Counted from the stretch's first letter, positions 25,662 to 32,844 are shown. The stretch: DNA of 32,844 nucleotides from Marinifilum sp. D737 (GCF_026672275.1 NZ_JANQCD010000044.1:1-32844); one strand, 5' to 3'. Notes: generated by a model from the letters alone, not told the origin. A program made the numbers and translations.

Positions 25662-26075
25662 TTAGGCTAAGAATGAACTGGGCGGACCTCTCCTGTGAGG
25701 AATGAACCTGAGTGGTTCAGGAGTTAATTTTTGATTGCGTAATTTAAAGCTTTGAAGCCTTTGAGTTTCTTCACAATCCAACTGAATGTTATCCGACTGC
25801 AAAAATACCTTGTAGGCATTATCTTTCTGTACTCTATTATGAGTTAGAATACAACATGTTTCAGCATTTGCTTCATGAGAATGATTCCAATGAATACCAT
25901 TGTGTTGGTGTGTATTGGCAGCATGTCCATGATGATGAACCTGAATTACTGAAACATGATGGTAATCATCAATTTGTTGTAGATGATGATTATGAGGAAT
26001 AATATCATGAGCCAACAATACCAGCATTGGTATTATCATCGTTAAGCACAAAATATAACTTTTCAAATTCCTCAT
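25662..26075 (-). CDS. His-rich exported protein of unknown function
   Basis: A 137-residue protein with an N-terminal hydrophobic segment (about 6-23, ending LLAHD) followed by a His-rich part: HDIIPHNHHLQQIDDYHH and VHHHGHAANTHQHNGIHWNHSH. A CC pair and one later Cys follow, and then a basic C-terminus. Proteins like this, with an IPHxHH motif near the membrane, occur beside metal-resistance genes in Bacteroidota, but I cannot name the family with certainty. It is the first gene of the run leading to the efflux operon, 186 bp from the next gene. It probably binds metal outside the cytoplasm; a role as sensor or chaperone is possible but not shown. Confidence 0.75.
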   Translation of the reverse strand: MRNLKSYILCLTMIIPMLVLLAHDIIPHNHHLQQIDDYHHVSVIQVHHHGHAANTHQHNGIHWNHSHEANAETCCILTHNRVQKDNAYKVFLQSDNIQLDCEETQRLQSFKLRNQKLTPEPLRFIPHRRGPPSSFLA

Positions 26076-26159
26076 TTACGAAAATGTTTGCGACAAATAT
26101 AAATTTTCAAAAATAAAAATACAATACCTATATCATATGATTATAATTTCGTTAACAAA

Positions 26160-26187
26160 AAATCCATGAAAAATGCTTCATGGATTT
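26160..26187 (-). terminator. Terminator of the acetyltransferase gene
   Basis: Perfect 11-bp inverted repeat (arms 26160-26170 and 26177-26187, loop 6 nt) followed on the minus strand by TTTTTTG. It starts 25 bp after the acetyltransferase stop. Confidence 0.85.
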
Positions 26188-26211
26188 AGTTGAAATAAAA
26201 TTATTTAGCTC

Positions 26212-26871
26212 CTAATACAATTCATGGCTAATTTTTCCTTCGAGCTTTTTAGCAGGATTTCCTACATAAACTCCCCATTCTTCGGTTTTTTGTTTTGTTA
26301 AGCTGGCACCCATAGCAAGTAAAGTGCCTTGTGCCAAGTGCGAATAATCGCGGATGGTTGCATTAACGCCAAAAAAACAATGCGACTCTATGGTGCAGTG
26401 TCCCGACATTACAACATGCGATGTGAAAAATACATGATCTTTTATCACACCATGATGTCCAATGTGATTGCCACTCCAAAGTACTACGTTATTGCCAATT
26501 TTCGTGAAAGGCTGTAAAGTGTTATCCTCAAGAATAAAACAGTTTTCGCCTATTTCGTTACCACATACCGTCGCCTTGGAGCTGATGTATGAGATGTATT
26601 CATAGCCTTTTTCTTTTCCCGCAAGGTATACTTTCTCTCTTAGCTGATTCATGTTCCGTCCTGTCATAGGAGCAAACAATTTGTATTGGCTTGGCGGATA
26701 TTTATCTTCCAAATTCTCGAAAGCAACCACTGGCAGTCCTTTAAAGGTATCTTCTTTAAGATATTCTTGATTTACTGTGAAGGCAACTACTTCGTGCTCA
26801 CTATCGTTCTCCAGATACCAATGAGCCAATTCGGCGGTATCCAATATTCCGAAAATAATAACTTTAGCCAT
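26212..26871 (-). CDS. NeuD/PglD-like sugar O/N-acyltransferase
   Basis: Predicted acetyl-CoA-dependent acyltransferase with a left-handed beta-helix. I place the start at 26871, giving 219 residues beginning MAKVIIFGILDTAELAHWYL, because the PglD/NeuD family begins this way; a frame extension to 26922 exists but lacks family similarity. The N-terminal Rossmann-like part (about 1-75) would bind the sugar nucleotide. The hexapeptide-repeat region (about 85-200) contains GNHIGHHGVIKDHVFF, whose paired histidines fit the catalytic site, and the C-terminus has VYVGNPAKKLEG. Such enzymes modify amino sugars for surface glycans. No glycan genes are nearby, so its pathway is open. Ends at a clear terminator. 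Confidence 0.85.
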   Translation of the reverse strand: MAKVIIFGILDTAELAHWYLENDSEHEVVAFTVNQEYLKEDTFKGLPVVAFENLEDKYPPSQYKLFAPMTGRNMNQLREKVYLAGKEKGYEYISYISSKATVCGNEIGENCFILEDNTLQPFTKIGNNVVLWSGNHIGHHGVIKDHVFFTSHVVMSGHCTIESHCFFGVNATIRDYSHLAQGTLLAMGASLTKQKTEEWGVYVGNPAKKLEGKISHELY

Positions 26872-27038
26872 GATGAAATTTGTTTTAGGTGAATGATTCT
26901 GGTGTTTTGTGATAACATACAATAGTTGTGAATATTGTAGATTATTTTGTTATCCTATTTAAATTACTGAATATCACAATGCAAAACAAATTTGATTTTG
27001 TATGATTAGGAATAGGTACTTGGAAAAACGTAAATAAA

Positions 27039-27068
27039 AAAAGGTCGCAGATAAACCTGCGACCTTTT
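27039..27068. terminator. Strong terminator after Cys-rich lipoprotein
   Basis: Perfect 12-bp stem AAAAGGTCGCAG (27039-27050) and CTGCGACCTTTT (27057-27068), loop ATAAAC. On the minus strand it runs into a T-run (A-run at 27034-27042), ending the gene at 27089. Confidence 0.9.
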
Positions 27069-27088
27069 ACTTTTCCTTGTATGTAAGC

Positions 27089-27388
27089 TTACGATTCTTT
27101 GCTACATTCTTTTTTGCAATCACTTTTGCATTCTGTTTTTGCTTCTGCCTTGTGATGATCACACTCTCCTGAGCATTTCTTTTCTGTAGTTTCTGCAGTG
27201 GCTTCAGTTTTTGTACCATGTGCACAACCTGTACATTCACCTTTGCATTCTTCTTTTTTCTCAGCAACTACTTCAGTTTTTTCTTTTGAACAACAAGATT
27301 TTTCTGATGTAGCTTCTTTTTTAGTTTTGTTTCCACAAGAGCTTAGTACGAATCCGCAGATTGCGATTGCAAATAATAGTTTTTTCAT
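27089..27388 (-). CDS. Cys-rich metal-binding lipoprotein
   Basis: A 99-residue lipoprotein with signal MKKLLFAIAICGFVLSSC (Cys18) and a mature part rich in Lys, Glu and Cys. Besides the lipobox Cys there are ten cysteines, arranged as CC, CKGECTGC, CSGEC and CKSDCKKEC, plus a few His (CDHH). This suits binding of soft metals such as Cu(I), Ag, Cd or Hg through thiolates. The signal region and the SCGNxxKK start of the mature part are nearly the same as in the His-rich lipoprotein at 25206-25475, so these are likely paralogs with different tails. It has its own terminator. The acetyltransferase gene lies between it and the metal operon. No named family is recognised; stable thiols would need reducing partners outside the cytoplasm. 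Confidence 0.85.
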   Translation of the reverse strand: MKKLLFAIAICGFVLSSCGNKTKKEATSEKSCCSKEKTEVVAEKKEECKGECTGCAHGTKTEATAETTEKKCSGECDHHKAEAKTECKSDCKKECSKES

Positions 27389-27689
27389 TTTTCTGATCTA
27401 TTTAATAAATAATAAATTCCCCATTGTTTAACGAAGCGTGAATATATCTGTTATTTGCGGGTTTTGCAAGCTCAACAAAAAACAGATTTGTTAAAAAAGT
27501 ATTAACACATTTCTCTTTATGATTTCTTTTTGCCAAAAGAAAAGACAATAAATATATAAAATAAATCAACTTAAAAGCTTGACATATAAATATAAAAATG
27601 CTAAATTGGTGTATTGCATAATAAAAAGAGATGCGTTAAGTGCATCATGAATCTTAAAGAAAATATTTGTTTTTTCTGTAAAACTGGGG

Positions 27690-27857
27690 AAAGTAGGAAG
27701 AGGTAATGCGTAAGTAAGAAGAAGGAACGAGAAAGTAGAAAGAAGTAATGCGTAAGTAAGAAAAAGGAACAAGAAAGTAGAAAGAAGTAATGCGTAAGTA
27801 AGAAAAAGGAATCGATTTGTAGTAAGAAGGAATGAGTAAGTAGGAGAAATGAATTGT
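27690..27857. repeat. 42-bp tandem repeat array
   Basis: Purine-rich units of 42 bp start at 27704, 27746, 27788 and 27830 (beginning TAATGCGTAAGTAAGAA), the first two nearly identical, the third diverging in its second half and the fourth partial; 27690-27703 matches the end of a unit. It lies about 95 bp upstream of the next gene. There is no spacer variation as in a CRISPR. The rest of the gap 27389-27951 shows nothing I can name. Confidence 0.85.
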
Positions 27858-27951
27858 GAAGTTGAGATTTATTAAAGAGGGGGAAGAGGCAAATTTTTAA
27901 AAGAAGAATTGTTCAACCAACGAAATAATAATAATCAAACAAAAAAAAGTC

Positions 27952-28716
27952 ATGGGAACTTATTTTAAATTCAGAAGAGAAGAATTACCAGTTGTAGGCG
28001 ATTTATTATTAAGCTTATTGCAACGAGATCGAGTAAAATTTGAAGAATACTCACCAAAATACAATGATGAATTCATCGCTTCTGTTAGTGCTCAAATCCA
28101 TAAGGTGCAGGATTTAACTACCACCCAATCCCTAAGCGGGGAAATCAAAACCATAACAAGCGATTTGTATCAAAGTATGGACGATTTGGTTCCAAAGCTA
28201 AACCGATTGGCCAGCTATGTGCAATCTGCAAACAAATCACTTGTTATTAAGTATGCCGACTTTGGCATTCGTGAAGCCAAAAAGGATTTAAGAAAAAGAA
28301 ATGTAGAAGCTTATTGTGCACAACAAAAGGTAATAGAGCAGAATATTGCTAAAAATATCGATCAGCTTAAAGCAGAAGGTTACAAGGAAGACTTAGGTCT
28401 TGAAATTAAAAACGACACCAAGGCCATTTATGAGAAAAATCTATTGCAAGAGAATAAAATAAGGGAACGCAAAGAGCATGTAAACAATAATCTTAGTGAA
28501 TTCGATACACTTTGGACAATGATGTCGGATATTTCGAGAATAGGAAAAATAGTTATGGCTCTCGATAAGCAAAAAGCCGATGAGTACATGTTTACCAATA
28601 TCATTAAAAAAGTAAGAAATATTTCTGTAAAGAAGACTCCAGTTGTAATAGCTCCTCCGGTTGTTTCTAAGCCAGAAAAAGAAAACGAAGAGCCTCAAAT
28701 GGAAAATGTTGAGTAG
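27952..28716 (+). CDS. Helical protein of unknown function
   Basis: A 254-residue protein with no signal peptide or membrane segment, apparently almost all helical, with charged stretches such as EAKKDLRKRNVEAYCAQQK and ENKIRERKEHVNNNLSEF that suggest coiled coils. The C-terminal 30 residues (PPVVSKPEKENEEPQMENVE region) are low-complexity and acidic. It may belong to a Bacteroidota family of uncharacterised proteins of about 250 residues (DUF6261-like), but I cannot confirm this. The tandem repeat array upstream and a terminator downstream make it a single-gene unit. ATG at 27952 is preceded by an A-run, without a Shine-Dalgarno sequence. No function is proposed. Confidence 0.8.
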   Translation: MGTYFKFRREELPVVGDLLLSLLQRDRVKFEEYSPKYNDEFIASVSAQIHKVQDLTTTQSLSGEIKTITSDLYQSMDDLVPKLNRLASYVQSANKSLVIKYADFGIREAKKDLRKRNVEAYCAQQKVIEQNIAKNIDQLKAEGYKEDLGLEIKNDTKAIYEKNLLQENKIRERKEHVNNNLSEFDTLWTMMSDISRIGKIVMALDKQKADEYMFTNIIKKVRNISVKKTPVVIAPPVVSKPEKENEEPQMENVE

Positions 28717-28741
28717 TTAAATAAAATTCAAAAAATAATTA

Positions 28742-28769
28742 AGAGACTTTAATTCGGTTTAAGGTCTCT
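28742..28769 (+). terminator. Terminator after the helical protein gene
   Basis: Stem AGAGACTTTA (28742-28751) and TAAGGTCTCT (28760-28769) with one G-U pair and an 8-nt loop, followed by TTTCTT. Confidence 0.8.
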
Positions 28770-28823
28770 TTCTTATTCTGTTTGAGAAAACAGAGTTAAT
28801 AAAGTAACTAAATCACAAAACAA

Positions 28824-29654
28824 ATGAGAGAATTAAAAAAGTTAAGCTTGATTTCAATTTGCCTGTTAATTGGTTTTATTGCAAATGGACAAATTCAATG
28901 GATGGATTCCTTTGAAGACGCGATGGTAATTGCTAAAGCACAGAACAAATTAATTATCGTGGACTGTTGGGCCAATTGGTGTGGTCCGTGTAAGAAAATG
29001 GATGAAGATGTATGGGAAAAAGAGAGCATGAAAGAATATGCTGATAAGTTCGTGTTTGTTAAGTTAGATTTAAGTTCTAGTTTTTCTAATCGATATTTCC
29101 AAGTAGATGCTATTCCAAAAATCTTTGTTGCTGATGCGTGGAACAATCAGTTTGAATCCAAGACGGGATATAAGCCTCTTAATACAATGAAGAATTTACT
29201 TAAGGCTTACAGTTTTTCTTTGGAAGATATTTATAAATCAACAACAGAATTTAAGGAGGATGATGAAAATATTGATAAGGCATTGCAATTAGCAATGTGT
29301 TATCAGGAAAAGAGTACAGTGGTTGAGCATGATGCTAAAAAATCTCTTAAATATAAAAGCCGAATGTGTTTTAAGCAGACTGAGAAATTGTTGAAAAAAT
29401 CGAAGAATAAGGATTTATCGCAAAAAGTACTGATATTATCTTGCTTAAATAAAAGTGGTAAGAAAGCTTTAAAAGTTTTAACTTCTTGTAAGCCGAGCAA
29501 TGAAGAGAATGAAAATTTGAAAGCAGCTCTACTCACGAGAATTTATTTGTCTCTCGAACAAGTTGATAATGCTAAAGCGCAATATGCAAAAATAAAAGAC
29601 TTGCAACTTCCGTATTATGATTTTATTGCATCGGAAAGAAAACAGTTGCAGTAA
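28824..29654 (+). CDS. Exported thioredoxin-fold protein with helical tail
   Basis: A 276-residue protein with a signal peptide (about 1-22, ending NGQ) and an N-terminal thioredoxin domain (about 25-140) of the thioredoxin_7/DsbD-gamma-like type. The active site is DCWANWCGPCKKM (Cys53/Cys56), and the cis-Pro loop is DAIPKIFV. The rest (about 145-276) is helical and resembles TPR-like repeats (DDENIDKALQLAMCYQEKST and NAKAQYAKIKDL), a common tail for this group in Bacteroidota. It would reduce periplasmic disulfides. It is not linked to the TlpA cluster at 7446-11903 and stands alone, convergent with the next gene. Confidence 0.88.
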   Translation: MRELKKLSLISICLLIGFIANGQIQWMDSFEDAMVIAKAQNKLIIVDCWANWCGPCKKMDEDVWEKESMKEYADKFVFVKLDLSSSFSNRYFQVDAIPKIFVADAWNNQFESKTGYKPLNTMKNLLKAYSFSLEDIYKSTTEFKEDDENIDKALQLAMCYQEKSTVVEHDAKKSLKYKSRMCFKQTEKLLKKSKNKDLSQKVLILSCLNKSGKKALKVLTSCKPSNEENENLKAALLTRIYLSLEQVDNAKAQYAKIKDLQLPYYDFIASERKQLQ

Positions 29655-29694
29655 GTCAATAGATATTGAGCTTTGAGATTTTAGGGAATAAAAA

Positions 29695-29732
29695 AATAAG
29701 TGTATCTCTAACATGAAAGGGATACACTTATT
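29695..29732. terminator. Terminator between convergent genes
   Basis: 12-bp perfect stem AATAAGTGTATC (29695-29706) and GATACACTTATT (29721-29732). On the minus strand a T-run follows, so it mainly ends the gene at 29784; it may also stop plus-strand transcripts from the thioredoxin gene. Confidence 0.85.
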
Positions 29733-29783
29733 AAAAAATTGTGATTCACTAGAATCATCTGGTCACACGACCCACATTGCTCA

Positions 29784-30383
29784 TTACTTTCTGAAGGCAT
29801 AATTGTATTCTTTGTTGTTCGAAACTAAACGTACTTTGTACTCTCCTTCAGGTAATGCAGTAACATTAAACTTCTTTGAAAAAGTTGGAGCTGAAGTATA
29901 TGACTCTTCGAAAACTTCATTGCCTAATTCATCAGTAATTGAAAGGTTGAAAGTATCATTTTCAAAAGAAAGGTAGCTCACAAACAAATTGTTGTCTTGA
30001 GATCTGAATAAAGTTTTTTCAGCAACTTCTTTGGCAGCTGTAACTTTAAGTTTTTTACCTTCAATAATGAATTCTTTTTCAACATTTTCTTCTGCACCAC
30101 TTAGTACAATCTTGTAAATACCATCTTCTAAGTAAGAAAAGTCAAATAGTTTCTGATCGGTAGTTGCACGATTTACTTTTTTAGAGTAGTATAGGTTTCC
30201 TTCTCTATCGTAAATCTTCATTTTTAGTGCCGATTCAGAAGGGTTAATGATAGAAACGATAGATAAATCTGTATCCAAATATGGATTGATTTTGATGTTA
30301 CCAGTGGCAAAAGCTGAACTTGCACCCAAGAATAGTAATGCTCCCAATACGATTCCTTTTAGATTTACATTTTTTGTTTTCAT
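29784..30383 (-). CDS. Secreted protein with two beta-sandwich domains
   Basis: A 199-residue exported protein with a signal peptide (about 1-27, ending AFA). The mature part appears to hold two similar beta-sandwich units: the first ends in LEDGIYKIVLSG, the second in LPEGEYKVRLVSNNKEYNYA. Both resemble the DUF3244-like or secretion-tail-like folds common in Bacteroidota, but the C-terminus does not look like a clear type IX sorting signal. No catalytic residues are evident, so it is probably structural or binding. It has its own terminator and a long upstream gap. Confidence 0.82.
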   Translation of the reverse strand: MKTKNVNLKGIVLGALLFLGASSAFATGNIKINPYLDTDLSIVSIINPSESALKMKIYDREGNLYYSKKVNRATTDQKLFDFSYLEDGIYKIVLSGAEENVEKEFIIEGKKLKVTAAKEVAEKTLFRSQDNNLFVSYLSFENDTFNLSITDELGNEVFEESYTSAPTFSKKFNVTALPEGEYKVRLVSNNKEYNYAFRK

Positions 30384-30818
30384 ACAAATAAAATTTAATA
30401 ATTAAAAGTTAAATAAATCAGCTCTTGATTTTTCTCTCATGCTGACATTGTAAATCTATAGATTATTGATAGAAATGATCTAAATAAAATCCTCGAAAAG
30501 TAAAGAAATAACAAAAAAATGAACTTATAACGGTTTCGGAAACTCCCGAAATTGTTTGCGTTACACAGATTTAATAAAGAATTTTATCATTATTAACGTG
30601 ATTTGACCATTTTGAATGTTTATGATAACGTTTACGAAATTTTCGAAAAAGGGGCAAAACGTCATTTTTTGGACTGTGCTCCTAAAAAAGTGATCAAAAT
30701 TGATAGAAAAACCTACTTCGAAAATGCTCATTTGGATCATTAAAATTGTAAGCTCGACTCTTTTTGAAAAATATTTTAGGCTGAAACTACTCACAGATTA
30801 ATATATTTTACCAATCCT
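30384..30818. other. Long gene-free region
   Basis: About 435 bp (part of a 589-bp gap) between divergent genes hold no credible gene. A short hairpin (TTTCGG / CCGAAA near 30534-30552) and several TTCGAA-like short repeats are present. It must contain the promoter of the secreted protein gene on the minus strand, but I could not find a match to TAnnTTTG there. Confidence 0.5.
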
Positions 30819-30850
30819 TTTGATTGCTTATTGGTATTGAACTATTTTTG
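30819..30850 (+). promoter_or_regulatory. Likely promoter of the TIM-barrel gene
   Basis: TTTG (30819-30822), 20-bp spacer and TATTTTTG (30843-30850) match the Bacteroidota consensus well. A start near 30857 would give a leader of about 115 nt before the ATG at 30973. Confidence 0.7.
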
Positions 30851-30972
30851 ATGCAAAATTTTAGACAATACCGATTTGTATTTAATTGATCGATAACTTC
30901 ACTCTGATCCTTATTTCTCTTTAAATATCTATCGGCATAACACCTGAATCATTTTAAAATTAAAATGGTATT

Positions 30973-31971
30973 ATGAGCTACCAAAACTTAATAGACTTTT
31001 CAGTTCATCCTTCCGATGTGGATCGATTCGATAACAAATGGGAGGGATTAAAAGAATATATCAATACACAAGAATTAGATGGAGTAGAGTTATTAATAGG
31101 ATATGATCACCCATCTGATGAAATCCCTAAAGAAGTAGTAAAATCAATTCATTTGCCTTTTTGGGTAACATGGTTGGATGTTTGGCGAAAAGGAGAGGAA
31201 GCTGCAAAATATTATTTCCCGGATGTAAATAATGATTACTTGCAATTTTGTTGTGGAGGTAAGAATGCATCAGAAATGGTACAAACGCAAAAAAAGTTGT
31301 GGGAGAATGCCAGCCTGTTTAATCCGGCTCATGCAGTGATTCATGCGGCCCATGTTGAGTTGGATCATGCCTTTTCTCGCGATTTTACGTATAAAAATAC
31401 CGAAGTGAGTTCTAATTTGGCAGAGATGCTAAACCGTACGGCACAGGAATTTACCGATGGAGAACCTCCGGTTACATTGGCAATTGAAAACCTGTGGTGG
31501 CCAGGTTTGGATCTTCTATTCCCTGCTGAGGTAGATGATTTTGCAGGAAGGTTAGAGTTTGGCAATTGGAATATTTTGTTGGATACCGGGCATTTAATGA
31601 ATACCAACCCGACGCTGCGTTGCGAGGATGAGGCCATCGATTTTGTTTTGGATAGAATATCAAGACTATCGAAAGATGTACAAGACAAAATTAAAAGTTT
31701 ACACCTTAATTGCAGTTTGTCGGGAGAATATCAGTTAAAGCAATTGCAAAATGGTTTTCCTCAGGATTGGGAACAACTAACCCATCGTGAAAAATATTCA
31801 GCAGCCCGTAATCATGTTTTGCAAATCGATCAGCATTTGCCTTTTCGAACCGAACGTGTGAAAGAAATTATAGCAGAAGTTCAACCAGAGATTGTGGTTC
31901 ATGAGTTCATTACAAAAGATATGGATGAATTTACAAGCAAATTGGAAGTACAGCGAAGCAATTTGAAATAA
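30973..31971 (+). CDS. Sugar phosphate isomerase/epimerase-like TIM-barrel protein
   Basis: A 332-residue cytoplasmic protein of the xylose isomerase-like/AP endonuclease 2 TIM-barrel superfamily. Metal-site residues expected in that fold are visible at the strand ends: Glu172 in LAIENLWW, Asp204 and His207 in LLDTGHLM, His244 in SLHLNCS and Glu311 in VVHEF; His120, His124 and His127 add to a His-rich centre. The superfamily also includes phosphodiesterases such as the cobamide-remodelling enzyme CbiR, which I cannot exclude. A well-matched promoter precedes it, with a leader of about 115 nt. No pathway genes are adjacent. The general fold is fairly sure, the reaction is not. The 264 bp after the gene show nothing except the ribosome binding site of the next gene. 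Confidence 0.78.
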   Translation: MSYQNLIDFSVHPSDVDRFDNKWEGLKEYINTQELDGVELLIGYDHPSDEIPKEVVKSIHLPFWVTWLDVWRKGEEAAKYYFPDVNNDYLQFCCGGKNASEMVQTQKKLWENASLFNPAHAVIHAAHVELDHAFSRDFTYKNTEVSSNLAEMLNRTAQEFTDGEPPVTLAIENLWWPGLDLLFPAEVDDFAGRLEFGNWNILLDTGHLMNTNPTLRCEDEAIDFVLDRISRLSKDVQDKIKSLHLNCSLSGEYQLKQLQNGFPQDWEQLTHREKYSAARNHVLQIDQHLPFRTERVKEIIAEVQPEIVVHEFITKDMDEFTSKLEVQRSNLK

Positions 31972-32221
31972 ATAAAGGATTGAATTTGTCCTGCTATCCA
32001 TAAAATAGCTCAAATCGGAAATCCTATTGATTGGATGTAGTTTGCTTCTATCCTAATTAATACAGTAAGAAAAAGGCTTGATAAAGGATTTACCTGTAGC
32101 ATGTTTTCATTGTTATTTAGATTGTAAATGTGTTGTTGTGATTGATATTCAGTGGGTTTAGCTTGTTTAATTAATTGACATTGCAGCTAATTCTCCGTAA
32201 ATTCTTGTTTATTTTATAATT

Positions 32222-32227
32222 AGGAGG
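32222..32227 (+). promoter_or_regulatory. Strong Shine-Dalgarno before the globin gene
   Basis: AGGAGG lies 8 nt before the ATG at 32236, an ideal position. Most other starts in this window have no such motif, so this one should be initiated differently or more strongly. Confidence 0.8.
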
Positions 32228-32235
32228 ATTTAAAA

Positions 32236-32595
32236 ATGGAGTTATCACTTTACGAAAGACTGGGAGGTAGTGAAGGAATTACAAAAATAGCTAGTGATGC
32301 CTTAGATTTACATCTAAAACATCCTGCTATTGCAACGCGTTATTCAAAGAGCAACATCCCTGAATTAAAAAAAGCAGCAGCTAACTTTTTTATTATGGGA
32401 ACCGGAGGTCCTAATGTTTATGAGGGCAAGGACATGTTAACGACTCATAAAGGAATGAATATTAGCGATGTGGAATTTAATGCTGTTATTGACGACATAT
32501 TGCAAGCGCTCGAAATGAATAATGTTGGGCAAAAAGAGAAAGAAGAAGTTCTTTTTGTTCTTTATAGCATGAAAAAAGAAATTGTGGCAGTATGA
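32236..32595 (+). CDS. Group I truncated hemoglobin
   Basis: Small heme protein of 119 residues that would bind O2 or NO; related proteins detoxify NO or deliver oxygen. The family pattern is visible: LYERLGGSEGI at the start, the glycine motif FFIMGTGGPNVYEGKDM (about 51-67) and proximal heme ligand His71 in TTHKGMNI. The usual B10 tyrosine of many group I members is replaced by a non-aromatic residue in the segment DALDLHLKHPAI, so ligand stabilisation should differ. Length is normal. It has a strong Shine-Dalgarno and its own terminator, so it is a single-gene unit. Confidence 0.88.
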   Translation: MELSLYERLGGSEGITKIASDALDLHLKHPAIATRYSKSNIPELKKAAANFFIMGTGGPNVYEGKDMLTTHKGMNISDVEFNAVIDDILQALEMNNVGQKEKEEVLFVLYSMKKEIVAV

Positions 32596-32620
32596 CACCA
32601 TACTGATTGTATTTTAAGTA

Positions 32621-32658
32621 AGAGATTAGATCCACCTTGGTTTGATCTCTTTTTTTTT
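32621..32658 (+). terminator. Terminator of the globin gene
   Basis: Stem AGAGATTAGA (32621-32630) and TTTGATCTCT (32641-32650) with two G-U pairs, followed by eight T residues. Confidence 0.85.
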
Positions 32659-32688
32659 CTGAAAGTCTTCAAAATCTTAATGAATAAC

Positions 32689-32799
32689 GGTACTCTGTAC
32701 CTTAATATTCGTAAAATTATCAAGTTATCTATAAATGTCAAGGTGCTCTGCACCTAGGTAATACTCAATTCAAATTCATCAGAAAAGCAGCAGAGCTGC
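32689..32799. repeat. Short palindromic repeats with CTCTG core
   Basis: Three imperfect palindromes share a CTCTG core: GGTACTCTGTACC (32689-32701), AGGTGCTCTGCACCT (32741-32755) and, in inverse orientation, GCAGCAGAGCTGC (32787-32799). They are spaced about 50 bp apart. Similar elements are scattered through intergenic DNA of some Bacteroidota, perhaps as remnants of a small mobile element. No gene is seen from 32596 to the end. Confidence 0.65.
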
Positions 32800-32844
32800 G
32801 TAAGATTTATAGTTTGATCATCTAAGAGTCTACTTAGGTACAGA

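Noticed and set aside
26872-26922. N-terminal extension of the acetyltransferase
   Set aside because: The added residues lack family similarity, and MAKVIIFG at 26871 is the expected start.
27566-27772. Minus-strand frame with a 14-residue Leu/Phe/Thr repeat
   Set aside because: It is the reading of the 42-bp tandem repeat (42 = 3 x 14); there is no start context or plausible domain.
27690-27857. CRISPR array
   Set aside because: Repeats are contiguous with no unique spacers, and there are no cas genes.
30561-30794. 77-codon minus-strand frame in the long gap
   Set aside because: AT-rich, Phe/Ile-rich translation with no motif, no start signal and no neighbour support.
32175-32220. TTGACA and TATAAT as a sigma-70 promoter of the globin gene
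   Set aside because: They are 34 bp apart, far from the 17-bp spacing, and Bacteroidota use a different consensus.

Overview
The window looks like a chromosomal segment of an AT-rich member of the Bacteroidota, most likely Bacteroidales/Marinilabiliales-like. The evidence is a FecR/SusC/SusD locus, promoters of the Bacteroidota type (TTG or TTTG, 20-22 bp spacer, TAnnTTTG), mostly no Shine-Dalgarno sequences, Bacteroidota-style lipoprotein signals, AsmA and TlpA families, and an IS982-type transposase remnant. Genus and species cannot be fixed from the sequence alone.

Layout. (1) 1-6485: an 8-bp tandem repeat, then a FecR-type anti-sigma factor, a SusC/RagA TonB-dependent transporter with an STN signalling domain, and a SusD/RagB lipoprotein, closed by a strong terminator. 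(2) 6486-7445: a decayed IS982-family transposase. (3) 7446-11903: three consecutive thioredoxin/TlpA-family genes with different anchoring: an exported protein made of two complete TlpA-like halves, a small anchored protein whose CxxC has become CKGG, and a CGPC lipoprotein. (4) 11986-15499 (minus strand): an NAAA/acid-ceramidase-like hydrolase, a short-chain dehydrogenase, and a YbaK-type Cys-tRNA(Pro) deacylase. (5) 15607-16071: two identical tRNA-Arg(ACG) genes, each with its own promoter and terminator. (6) 16273-18806: an AsmA-family protein, followed by a duplicated hairpin element.

(7) 19167-27388 (minus strand): a heavy-metal handling region. It holds a His-rich exported protein, a His/Asp-rich lipoprotein, a His-tagged periplasmic adaptor, a heavy-metal RND pump and a TolC-type outer membrane protein that is cut short by an in-frame stop. 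An unrelated-looking acetyltransferase separates these from a Cys-rich lipoprotein that shares its N-terminus with the His-rich one. (8) 27690-32844: a 42-bp tandem repeat, a helical protein of unknown function, a thioredoxin, a secreted beta-domain protein, a TIM-barrel protein, a group I truncated globin with an unusually strong ribosome binding site, and short palindromic repeats at the end.

How it works together. The FecR/SusC/SusD genes should form a substrate-induced uptake system whose ECF sigma factor would lie left of the window. The three TlpA genes next door suggest a link to thiol redox chemistry, but the ligand is unknown. The metal region should export a divalent or monovalent metal from the periplasm and buffer it with His-rich and Cys-rich peptides. 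The most unusual observations are the pair of paralogous lipoproteins with exchanged metal-binding tails, the nonsense codon in the outer membrane efflux gene (the remaining 39 codons are intact), the fused double TlpA protein with its CKGG neighbour, and the duplicated hairpin element.
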